From contig NZ_JBELAU010000008.1 of NCBI RefSeq assembly GCF_040253585.1, positions 186,001 through 250,000 on the forward strand: DNA of 64,000 nt. Direction: 5' to 3'. How positions within the stretch are numbered: position 1 is the stretch's first letter; the number at the start of each line of letters is the position of its first letter. The notes beneath the pieces were generated by a model, which was given only the letters and a program-made list of their open reading frames with translations, ran no database searches and was not told where the DNA came from. This document shows, one piece after another, positions 1 to 6,956 of this stretch. Made by a program: the position numbers and the translations under genes. The DNA is from Emticicia sp040253585. GTDB lineage: Bacteria > Bacteroidota > Bacteroidia > Cytophagales > Spirosomataceae.

Positions 1-53
1 CTTGGCTGAAAGAACACGCACATTGGATGGATGAAAATATTGAACGATTGTAG
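1..53 (+). CDS. C-terminal end of an upstream gene (partial)
   Basis: The first 53 bases read in frame as sixteen codons, ending WMDENIERL and a TAG stop at 51-53. The gene begins before the window. The fragment is too short to recognise a family. It runs in the same direction as the OmpA-like gene 48 bases downstream, whose promoter may lie partly inside this end. That this is a true coding end is inferred from the open frame and the tight spacing only. Confidence 0.45.
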   Translation, partial: WLKEHAHWMDENIERL

Positions 54-72
54 TATTTTTTTCATAAATTTG
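40..72 (+). promoter_or_regulatory. Possible promoter of the OmpA-like gene
   Basis: TAAATTTG at 65-72 matches the Bacteroidota -7 consensus TAnnTTTG exactly. A TTG at 40-42 lies 22 bases upstream, slightly more than the usual 19-21. The predicted transcript would start near 79, about 23 bases before the ATG at 102. The -33 part lies inside the end of the preceding gene. Confidence 0.3.
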
Positions 73-101
73 AAGAAGCACTTGTTCAAAACTACAATCA
101 C

Positions 102-509
102 ATGAAAACGCTTTTTGCTTTACTCCTATTTTCTTTGAATACTGCTGCCTTTGGTCAGGAAGTAAAAGAAATGATACGAAGTATTTATTTTGGAGGCGGC
201 AGTGCCTACATCAGCAAGCAACAAGCCCAAGAGTTATATGATTTTGTGAAGAACATTAAGCACCTTGAATATTACGAAATCAATATTATGAGCCACACCG
301 ATAATATTGGCGGACGTGAATTTAACGAATACCTCAGTCGAATGCGAAGTGCCTCGGTTATTGATCTGCTCAAAGCAATGGATATTCCGCAGGAAAAAAT
401 AAAGTTTAAAGATTTTGCTTTCGATGCACCCGCTTATGACAATAATACTTGGGAAGGCCGAGAACGAAACCGAAGGGTTGATATTCAGTTTAAACCGATT
501 GTATTTTGA
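102..509 (+). CDS. Small OmpA-family periplasmic protein
   Basis: 135 residues. A signal peptide covers residues 1-18 (hydrophobic core, then FGQE). The remainder is a single OmpA-like peptidoglycan-binding domain: a YFGGGSAYIS strand, the central IMSHTDNIG segment that matches the family SHTD motif, and the closing ERNRRVDIQF. Family members bind diaminopimelate in peptidoglycan and anchor the envelope. This one has no barrel or lipobox, so it is probably a soluble periplasmic domain. It is about the minimum size for the family. The domain is clear, but the partner and specific role are unknown. It is 70 bases upstream of the Gfo/Idh gene on the same strand and may be co-transcribed with it. 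Confidence 0.85.
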   Translation: MKTLFALLLFSLNTAAFGQEVKEMIRSIYFGGGSAYISKQQAQELYDFVKNIKHLEYYEINIMSHTDNIGGREFNEYLSRMRSASVIDLLKAMDIPQEKIKFKDFAFDAPAYDNNTWEGRERNRRVDIQFKPIVF

Positions 510-579
510 AAAGACCAAAATATAAGACAACTTTGACGAGTAAACAACAATATTCAACGCCTAAAAATACCTTCACTCA

Positions 580-1863
580 ATGCAAACTCTCATTAATCGC
601 CGTGATTTTATGCGGCAAACCAGCCTTGCTGCTCTGGGCTTGGCTTTTACTCCAACTTTTGCCCGAAAAGTAGCACCCAGCGACCGCCTGAGAGTAGCAC
701 ACATCGGCATCAATGGCATGGGAACGCAACACCTTAAATGGTTTGCGAATCTGCCCGAAGTTGAGGTAGTTGGCTTATGCGATTTAGACAAAAATCATTT
801 GGCCAAAGCCCAAAAAGTTCTCCAAGAAATACACCCTGATAATAAAGCCCAAACCTACGAAGATTTCAGGTATCTGCTCGAACGCAAAGATGTTGATGCC
901 ATCACTTGTGCCACACCTGACCACTGGCATTCACAAGTAGCAATTATGGCATTTCAAGCAGGAAAAGATGTTTATGGCGAAAAACCGCTCTCGTATAATG
1001 TGCGGGAAGGACAACAAATGCTAAAAGCCATGAAAAAATATGACCGAATTTTTCAGCTTGGCACACAAATACACGCAGGCGAAAATTACCACCGAGTGGC
1101 CGAAATCATACAATCGGGTGCAATCGGTAAAGTAAAAACCGTAAGATTATGGAAAACAGGTTTTCCGCCAGTTTTGGGACCTTCAAATTTTCAAACGCCT
1201 CCAGCCAACCTCAATTGGGATATGTGGCTTGGCCCAGCCCCCTACTCGCAGTACACGCCCGAGCGATGCCATTTTACATACCGCTATTTTCTTGACTATT
1301 CGGGTGGCGTTTTTCAAGATTTTTGGTGTCATATTGCAGATGTAGTTTGGTGGGCAATCGACCCGAAAAACCTCAATCGCATCAGTGCCAAAGGCGAAGC
1401 TCCCGAAGGAACGGGCGATGCTCCAAAATGGATTGATATTGAATATGATTTTGAAGACCTCAAACTCTACTGGACTTCCACTCCACCAAATGTACCAGGA
1501 GCAGAAAAACGTGGTATCGGAGCGTATTTTGAGGGTGAAAAAGGAACATTGATTTGTGATTATAGCAGTAAAGAAATAATAATCAATGGTGTAACTATGA
1601 GTGATATTCCCGAAATTCCTAAAACTATTATACGCTCAGCAGGGCATCAGCAAAACTTTGTGACGGCCGTAAAAAACCGTACACAACCACAATCGAACCT
1701 CGAATATGCACGAAAAATGACAATGCCCATGCACTTGGGTCTGATTTCATACCGTTTGGGTAGAGAGCTTCATTGGAATCCTAAAAAAGAAAAATTCCGA
1801 CACGATACTGATGCCAACGCTCTACTTTCGAGAGAACCCCGCAAAGGCTGGGATTTAGTTTAA
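580..1863 (+). CDS. Gfo/Idh/MocA-family oxidoreductase with Tat signal
   Basis: 427 residues. The N-terminus carries a twin-arginine signal (NRRDFMRQ, followed by a hydrophobic stretch), so the folded enzyme is probably exported with its cofactor. A Rossmann domain follows (RVAHIGINGMGTQHL, about residues 40-55). The family EKP motif is present in YGEKPLS, and the C-terminal domain carries FQDFWCHIADV, which matches the usual D-x3-H catalytic region. Family members oxidise or reduce sugars and their derivatives with NAD(P). In Bacteroidota, Tat-exported members often take part in oxidising sugars in the periplasm, alongside GMC dehydrogenases of the kind found at two other places in this window. 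The substrate cannot be told from sequence. The next gene, a small lipoprotein, starts 23 bases downstream. Confidence 0.9.
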   Translation: MQTLINRRDFMRQTSLAALGLAFTPTFARKVAPSDRLRVAHIGINGMGTQHLKWFANLPEVEVVGLCDLDKNHLAKAQKVLQEIHPDNKAQTYEDFRYLLERKDVDAITCATPDHWHSQVAIMAFQAGKDVYGEKPLSYNVREGQQMLKAMKKYDRIFQLGTQIHAGENYHRVAEIIQSGAIGKVKTVRLWKTGFPPVLGPSNFQTPPANLNWDMWLGPAPYSQYTPERCHFTYRYFLDYSGGVFQDFWCHIADVVWWAIDPKNLNRISAKGEAPEGTGDAPKWIDIEYDFEDLKLYWTSTPPNVPGAEKRGIGAYFEGEKGTLICDYSSKEIIINGVTMSDIPEIPKTIIRSAGHQQNFVTAVKNRTQPQSNLEYARKMTMPMHLGLISYRLGRELHWNPKKEKFRHDTDANALLSREPRKGWDLV

Positions 1864-1886
1864 ATCACCACTAAACAATCACCACA

Positions 1887-2261
1887 GTGAAAACAATTAT
1901 CACAATTCTTGCTGTATTTTCACTTATTTCTTGCGGAAATAATGAAGAACTCGAAAATCTAAAAAAAGAAAATGCGGCCTTAGCTGCTCAAGTAAAAGCA
2001 CTCAAAGAAGGCGTAAATGCCAAAGGTCCGAAGTATATGCTCAAACTTCGGCTGAAGCAGTCGCATCTTTCGTTGAGTATTAAAAAGCATATCAAAGATG
2101 CAGTCAATGCGATAGAATTTGAATTGCCAGTCGATAAGGAATTCTATGATTCTGTCTCGGAAGGCACTGAAATAATTGATAAATTCCGCTTCGGCTCGAT
2201 GGTTCTTTACGGCAGTTTGGGAGATTGGGAAATGACCGTGAAGGAGAAATATGTGAAGTAA
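1887..2261 (+). CDS. Small coiled-coil lipoprotein (GTG start)
   Basis: 124 residues starting at a GTG, 23 bases after the oxidoreductase stop. The signal ends in a lipobox, FSLISC, so Cys16 should be lipidated. Residues 19-42 (ELENLKKENAALAAQVKALK) form a clear leucine-spaced coiled coil. The C-terminal part (about 50-124) is a small mixed alpha/beta region with no motif I recognise. It is probably an envelope-anchored accessory protein. GTG is preferred because no ATG gives an intact signal peptide. A strong hairpin follows directly and probably ends the transcript. No function is assigned. Confidence 0.7.
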   Translation: MKTIITILAVFSLISCGNNEELENLKKENAALAAQVKALKEGVNAKGPKYMLKLRLKQSHLSLSIKKHIKDAVNAIEFELPVDKEFYDSVSEGTEIIDKFRFGSMVLYGSLGDWEMTVKEKYVK

Positions 2262-2267
2262 TTTTCG

Positions 2268-2297
2268 GGCCTTCGACAGCTTCGGCTGTCGAAGGCC
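2268..2297 (+). terminator. Hairpin terminator with TTCG loop
   Basis: A perfect 13-bp stem (2268-2280 with 2285-2297) is closed by a TTCG tetraloop. It begins 6 bases after the lipoprotein stop and is followed by TTTT. It lies between convergent genes and can act on both strands. Confidence 0.75.
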
Positions 2298-2307
2298 TGA
2301 TTTTAAC

Positions 2308-2354
2308 AAAAAAAGCGAAGCAAAAGTCTCGAAAAACTTTCACTTCGCTTTTTT
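2308..2354 (-). terminator. Terminator of the DEAD-box helicase
   Basis: A 12-bp stem (2309-2320 with 2343-2354) has an A run on one side and a T run on the other, so it is bidirectional. A second short stem inside the loop (2322-2326 with 2336-2340) extends it. It lies about 50 bases downstream of the helicase stop on the minus strand. Confidence 0.7.
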
Positions 2355-2406
2355 ACTGTCGTCCGTCGACTATCGTCTGTGGAGCGGAACGCCGCCCGCT
2401 AAAATA

Positions 2407-4170
2407 TTACTTAGCAACTTCCATGCTCACTTGGCGAGCATTGATAGTTTTGCCTTGCATTCCTTCTAATACACGCTTCACATCAGCTTGCGGTACTTCA
2501 ACGAAGCTAAATTTGTCGTAAATATCAATTTGTCCAATCGCACGACCAGCAATACGAGTTTCAGATGTAATTGCACCTACGATATGGTTTGGAGCAACAT
2601 TATCTTTGCGACCTAAGCTCAAAAATAAGCGTACCATGTCGGCATTGCCAGAACCACGTCCACCTTCTTGACGTCTTTCTCTTGGTTCAAAACGACGTTC
2701 ACGTTGTACGCCATCATCACGGCGGCCACCGTCACGGCTTCCACCAAAACTATTGCTTCCTTCTCTACGTCCATAAGGAGCTCTTGAGTCACGGCTGTTT
2801 CCACCGAATCTTGCATCTCTATCACCACCTCTTGACTCACGGAAAGTATCAGATAATTGGTGGTCAGCAAAATCGCTCTTCACAACACCCACTTGCATTT
2901 TAATCAAAGCAGCCATAATCTGTACATCAGAGTATCCTTCTTCTCTCAATTGCTCAATGATACCATCGTAGGTTTCATCAACACCAGCAGTAAGCGTTTC
3001 TTTTACTTGGTCAACAAATCTTTGGTGACGAGTCTGAACTAACTCAGCGTACGTAGGAATTGTTCCTTGTTCGATTTTCGCTTTTGTGTAGTTTTCTATA
3101 CCACGTAAAGCACCTCTTTCACGAGCCGAAATAAACATAAATGCTTTTCCAGTCTTTCCAGCACGGCCAGTACGACCGATACGGTGAACGTAATATTCTA
3201 AATCTTGCGGTACATCGTAGTTGAATACTGCATCCACACCCGATACGTCAATACCACGAGCAGCTACGTCGGTTGCAACCAAGATTGTGGTTGTACCCGC
3301 ACGGAATTTGCTCATTACTTGTGTACGTACTTGCTGACGCATATCGCCGTGTAAGCCTTCGGCAGCATAGCCACGAATCTGCAAATCACTTACGATTTCG
3401 TCAACTTTTGACTTTGTGTTAGCAAATACCAACATCAATTTCAAGTTATGTACATCAATCAAACGAGTCATTACCTCCATTTTCGCCTCACGACGAACTG
3501 AGAAATAGAACTGCTCGATGTTTGCGTTTGAAACCTCAGTTTTTAATGTACGAACGATTTCAGGGTTTTTCTGGAAACGTTTCGCAATCGAAAGGATTTC
3601 TGGTGACATTGTTGCCGAGAACAATACTGTCTGACGCTCTTCTGGTGCGAAAGATAAGATTTTTTCGATATCTTCTCTGAAGCCCATGTTAAGCATTTCG
3701 TCAGCCTCATCCAAAATCGCCAATTTAATATCACTCAATATTAAGGTCTTGCGGTCGATGTGGTCCATGATACGACCAGGCGTTCCGACCACAATTTGTG
3801 AACCTTTTTTCAAAGCCAAAAACTGACGCTCATACGATTCACCACCATAAATGGCAGCTACATTGAGGCCTCTTTTGTACTTAGCTAATTTCTGGATTTG
3901 TTCTTTTACTTGAAGAGCCAACTCACGAGTTGGACACATTACTAATACTTGTGTGCTTTTGCTATCAACATCAACTGCTTCGATTGCAGGGATACCAAAT
4001 GCCGCTGTTTTACCTGTTCCTGTTTGTGCTTGACCAATAAAGTCGCCACCACGCATCACAACTGGGATACCTTGTGCTTGAATTGGAGTTGTGTACTCAA
4101 AACCCATTTCTTCAACTGCACGCAGGATGTACTCTGAGACCGGAAGGTCAGAAAATTTTACTTGTTCCAT
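2407..4170 (-). CDS. deaD: DEAD-box RNA helicase with DbpA-type RNA-binding domain
   Basis: 587 residues with all the core helicase motifs in order: Q motif (GFEYTTPIQAQ, about 24-34), Walker A (AQTGTGKT, about 48-55), PTRELA (about 82), DEAD (about 153), SAT (about 185), then the second RecA domain with ATDVAARGID and HRIGRTGRAG. Residues from about 440 to 510 are rich in Arg, Gly and Asp, as in RNA-binding tails. The last 75 residues match the DbpA RNA-binding domain, typical of DeaD/CsdA proteins that unwind structured RNA in ribosome assembly, RNA decay and cold adaptation. The symbol deaD is used for architecture; orthology with a particular enterobacterial helicase is not claimed. A promoter match about 210 bases upstream implies a long leader, which would fit regulation at the RNA level. 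Confidence 0.93.
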   Translation of the reverse strand: MEQVKFSDLPVSEYILRAVEEMGFEYTTPIQAQGIPVVMRGGDFIGQAQTGTGKTAAFGIPAIEAVDVDSKSTQVLVMCPTRELALQVKEQIQKLAKYKRGLNVAAIYGGESYERQFLALKKGSQIVVGTPGRIMDHIDRKTLILSDIKLAILDEADEMLNMGFREDIEKILSFAPEERQTVLFSATMSPEILSIAKRFQKNPEIVRTLKTEVSNANIEQFYFSVRREAKMEVMTRLIDVHNLKLMLVFANTKSKVDEIVSDLQIRGYAAEGLHGDMRQQVRTQVMSKFRAGTTTILVATDVAARGIDVSGVDAVFNYDVPQDLEYYVHRIGRTGRAGKTGKAFMFISARERGALRGIENYTKAKIEQGTIPTYAELVQTRHQRFVDQVKETLTAGVDETYDGIIEQLREEGYSDVQIMAALIKMQVGVVKSDFADHQLSDTFRESRGGDRDARFGGNSRDSRAPYGRREGSNSFGGSRDGGRRDDGVQRERRFEPRERRQEGGRGSGNADMVRLFLSLGRKDNVAPNHIVGAITSETRIAGRAIGQIDIYDKFSFVEVPQADVKRVLEGMQGKTINARQVSMEVAK

Positions 4171-4832
4171 TAAGGATAAAATGTTTTAGTCGGAACGTCA
4201 CTGTCGTCCTCACGCAAAACCGTGGATTGCCCCGATAGCCGAAAAAAAATGATAAAGCGAACGATGAGAACCATCTGTTGCTGCCCTGAAAGGAAATTGA
4301 TTGAAAGAGATATGCTCTTTGAAACGATTTTATGAACGCAGAGGCTCTATACAGATGTGCCTTTTTTAATACAAGTGCAAAACTACTACCAATATTTTTA
4401 TAAAACAAGTGTTTGTATAAAAGTTTGTATTTTTTTTAGACACTCGCAAAGAATGTGTCGCTCAAAACCTTTAATGAAATGATAAAAAGGCCATCTAAGG
4501 TGTTAATTATAAGGCATTTCTATGAAAAACAACAATAGTCTTGAAACATTAATATATATAACTATTCCATGATTAAAGAATTTTATTTGGAGGAAAGATA
4601 TTTATACAAAATTCTGAATTATAGTTTAAAAAGAATTCAATTGAAGATTTGGTGCATATTTACGGTAAACTATTTTCAAATTTCTTCAGACAAGTTATCA
4701 AGTTTTAGGAGGTAATTATCAATAGTTTCACAACAAATACTATTTTTACTTTTCATTTTACTTCTCTAAGCATATAAAATTCAGAGAAAATAAAATCTAA
4801 AAAGAATTTAACCATTTAATCCTTTCTCTACT
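4171..4832. other. Intergenic region between helicase and DUF2911 gene
   Basis: 662 bases without a convincing gene. The helicase-proximal 200 bases are the predicted leader. It is less AT-rich than the rest and could encode an 86-residue open frame on the minus strand, but that frame has no family resemblance or signal. The distal part (4410-4832) is very AT-rich. I found no clear TAnnTTTG site there for the downstream gene. Confidence 0.5.
4378..4408 (-). promoter_or_regulatory. Promoter of the helicase gene with a long leader
   Basis: On the minus strand TTG (4406-4408) is followed by 20 bases and then TAGTTTTG (4378-4385), an exact TAnnTTTG match with canonical spacing. Transcription would start near 4371, leaving about 200 untranslated bases before the helicase ATG. 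Confidence 0.5.
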
Positions 4833-5945
4833 ATGAAAAAAGTATTCCTTTTGGCTATTCATTTTTTATGCATTCTTCAAATTGCACAAGCTCAATTAGA
4901 CTTGCCCGCATCGGCCAATAATCCAAGAGCTACCGTTTCGGAAGAAGTTGGTATCACATCTATTACAATTAAATATAGCCGCCCCGATGTAAATAAGCGT
5001 GAAGGCAAGATTTTTGGCGATGGCAATCCTGTAACTTATGGTTTTTCGTCGGGTAATTTTACTACTGGCAAAAACAATTCTCCATGGCGAGCGGGAGCAA
5101 ACGAGTGCACAACAATCACATTTGAACATGATGTAAAAGTGGAAGGCCAAGCAATTAAAGCAGGCACTTACGGAATTTTTATGGCGATGGGAGCTGAGAG
5201 CGTAATGGTTATCTTCTCGAAGCAAACTGAGGCTTGGGGTAGCTTTAGCTATGATGAAAAAGATGATGTTTTGAGGGTAAACGTGAAACCTGTTGCTTTG
5301 GATAAAAGTGTAGAATGGCTCAAGTATGAATTTATTGAACATAAGGAAAAGTCATGTGTGATAGCCATGCAATGGGAGAAAGTTTCGGTACCATTTAGGG
5401 TTGAAGTAGATGTTGATAATATAGTTTTAGCCAGAATCAGAGAAGAGCTGACAAGCCGCAAAGGTTTCAATCCTATACTTGTGATGTCGGCAGCTCAGTA
5501 TTGCTTTAGTAAAAATATCAATTTAGATGAAGCGTTAGTTTGGAGCAAAAAAGCGGTTAATGGCACTGGCGGACAAATAACATTCGTGACTTTACGCAAC
5601 CTCGCTACGGCTTACGAGAAACTAAATCGAGTCTCGGAAGCAGATTCGGTAATGAATGAAGCCTTGCAAATAGCCACGGCTAATCAATATACTACTTATG
5701 GTCGTCAGTTGATTGGGCAAAAACGTATCGACAAAGCAATGGAGGTATTTTTGGCATCGCAGAAAAGATATGGCGATGTGTTGGGCGTAAATAGCGGTTT
5801 GATGAGTGGCTATTCGGCCAAAGGCAAATTTATGGATGCTGTAAAATATGCAGAAATGGCTTTGAAACAAACCCCGAATGAGGCAGGTAAAAAAGTAATA
5901 GAGGCACAAATTGCAAAATTGAAAGAAGGGAAAGATATCAATTAA
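4833..5945 (+). CDS. Secreted DUF2911 protein with TPR-like C-terminus
   Basis: 370 residues. A signal peptide ends at about residue 20 (QIAQAQ). Residues 22-170 match DUF2911: the opening LDLPASANNPRATVSE, the ITIKYSRPDVNKRE segment, WRAGANECTTITFEHDV and KAGTYGIFM are typical. The second half (about 190-365) is helical, with TPR-like spacing. DUF2911 proteins are common in Bacteroidota, are exported and have no established biochemical role. A short perfect hairpin follows the stop, and a small acetyltransferase gene begins 50 bases later. Identification of the domain is firm; its role is unknown. Confidence 0.88.
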   Translation: MKKVFLLAIHFLCILQIAQAQLDLPASANNPRATVSEEVGITSITIKYSRPDVNKREGKIFGDGNPVTYGFSSGNFTTGKNNSPWRAGANECTTITFEHDVKVEGQAIKAGTYGIFMAMGAESVMVIFSKQTEAWGSFSYDEKDDVLRVNVKPVALDKSVEWLKYEFIEHKEKSCVIAMQWEKVSVPFRVEVDVDNIVLARIREELTSRKGFNPILVMSAAQYCFSKNINLDEALVWSKKAVNGTGGQITFVTLRNLATAYEKLNRVSEADSVMNEALQIATANQYTTYGRQLIGQKRIDKAMEVFLASQKRYGDVLGVNSGLMSGYSAKGKFMDAVKYAEMALKQTPNEAGKKVIEAQIAKLKEGKDIN

Positions 5946-5955
5946 ATCATTTTAC

Positions 5956-5982
5956 TGAAGTCTCTGTTTATCAGAGACTTCA
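5956..5982 (+). terminator. Intercistronic hairpin
   Basis: A perfect 11-bp stem (5956-5966 with 5972-5982) has a 5-base TTTAT loop, 10 bases after the DUF2911 stop. No T run follows, so it may only attenuate transcription or protect the RNA end. The next gene begins 13 bases later. Confidence 0.45.
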
Positions 5983-5995
5983 ATATTATAAAACT

Positions 5996-6277
5996 ATGGA
6001 AATCACACAAGAGAACAATCAAAAAAATGGCATCTTCAAAGCCATTGAAAATGATACAATTGCAGGCGAAATGACGTATGTTTGGGCGGGCGAAAATAAG
6101 TTTATCATTGACCACACCGAAGTATTTCCTGAATTTGAAGGCAAAGGAGTAGGCAAAAAACTTGTGATGGCAGCGGTTGACTATGCTCGTGCTAATGATT
6201 TTAAAATTCTACCACTTTGTCCGTTTGCAAAGGCTCTCTTTGAGCGAACAAAAGAGATTCAAGATGTGCGATTTTGA
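5996..6277 (+). CDS. Small GNAT-like N-acetyltransferase (YidJ/GTCN type)
   Basis: 93 residues, matching the short acetyltransferase-like family of about 90-100 residues. The fold's acetyl-CoA pyrophosphate loop is visible in FEGKGVGKKLV (about residues 48-58), preceded by the EVFPEF strand and followed by a helix and LPLCPFAKALF. No signal peptide is present, so it is cytoplasmic. Substrates of this family are mostly unknown; small-molecule or protein amines are possible. The stop lies only 5 bases from the stop of the convergent response regulator, so there is no room for a separate terminator between them. Confidence 0.85.
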   Translation: MEITQENNQKNGIFKAIENDTIAGEMTYVWAGENKFIIDHTEVFPEFEGKGVGKKLVMAAVDYARANDFKILPLCPFAKALFERTKEIQDVRF

Positions 6278-6282
6278 AACAC

Positions 6283-6909
6283 TCAAACCAACCCCACCTC
6301 GGTAGCCTTTTTGATAAGTTGGGCTGAATTAGCAACTTCAAATTTGAAAAGTAAATTTTTGCGGTGGGTATCAATGGTATATGGACTCAAAAATAATTTC
6401 TCAGCAATCTGATTATTAGTCATACCTTGAGCAATCAGTAACAAAATTTCTTTTTCTCGACGAGTAAGGGCTGGGGCAGAATCGGGCGAAACGATGTTTT
6501 CGGCAGTATTTATTTCACTACTAAAATAAAATTTGCCATGCATCACTTCTCGAATCGCAAACAGAATTTCATCGGCATTGGCACTTTTTACTACATAACC
6601 CGAAGCACCATTTTGCATCATTTGCGAAACGTAACTTCGTTGTTTGAAAGTGCTAATGCCAATTACTTGTATATGCGGAAATTCTTTTTTTACTTTTGCA
6701 CAAAACTCTATTCCGCTGACATCGGGCAGGTTTATATCAGTTAGCACTAAGTTTATTTCTGGATGTTTCTTCAATAAATCATGTGCATCAAAAGCGTTTA
6801 CGGCAGTAGCAACTATCTCAATATCAGCACTTTGAGCTAATATTGATTTTAATCCTTCAAGAACCATAAAATGGTCGTCGAGAAGTAGTATTTTGGCAGT
6901 TTTATTCAT
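6283..6909 (-). CDS. NarL/LuxR-family response regulator
   Basis: 208 residues. The receiver domain spans residues 1-120 with the acidic pair D11/D12, phosphoacceptor D58 (LVLTDINLPD) and the distal K in TFKQRSY. The C-terminal LuxR-type helix-turn-helix (about 148-208) contains LTRREKEILLLIAQGMTNNQ and the recognition helix region TIDTHRKNL. It is a transcription factor controlled by phosphorylation. The gene follows the histidine kinase at 6953-8956 in the same direction, 43 bases downstream, so the two form an evident two-component pair. Its targets are not known. The neighbouring, divergently transcribed LytTR-surface-protein operon is one candidate by position only. Confidence 0.93.
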   Translation of the reverse strand: MNKTAKILLLDDHFMVLEGLKSILAQSADIEIVATAVNAFDAHDLLKKHPEINLVLTDINLPDVSGIEFCAKVKKEFPHIQVIGISTFKQRSYVSQMMQNGASGYVVKSANADEILFAIREVMHGKFYFSSEINTAENIVSPDSAPALTRREKEILLLIAQGMTNNQIAEKLFLSPYTIDTHRKNLLFKFEVANSAQLIKKATEVGLV

Positions 6910-6928
6910 AAAAAATCATGTTCTCGTT

Positions 6929-6956
6929 GTAGAGACGTTGCATGCAACGTCTTTAC
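6929..6956. repeat. Palindrome overlapping the kinase stop codon
   Basis: A perfect 20-bp palindrome (6933-6952, centre TTGCATGCAA) extends to 14 bases per arm with one mismatch. Its right end includes the stop codon of the histidine kinase, and it separates kinase from regulator. Palindromes with this ACGTTGCATGCAACGT core are, to my knowledge, dispersed in several bacterial genomes. Here it would form a hairpin in the bicistronic RNA. Confidence 0.6.

Noticed and set aside
4148..4408. 86-residue minus-strand frame upstream of the helicase
   Set aside because: It overlaps the helicase start and the predicted leader, and has no recognisable motif or signal peptide.
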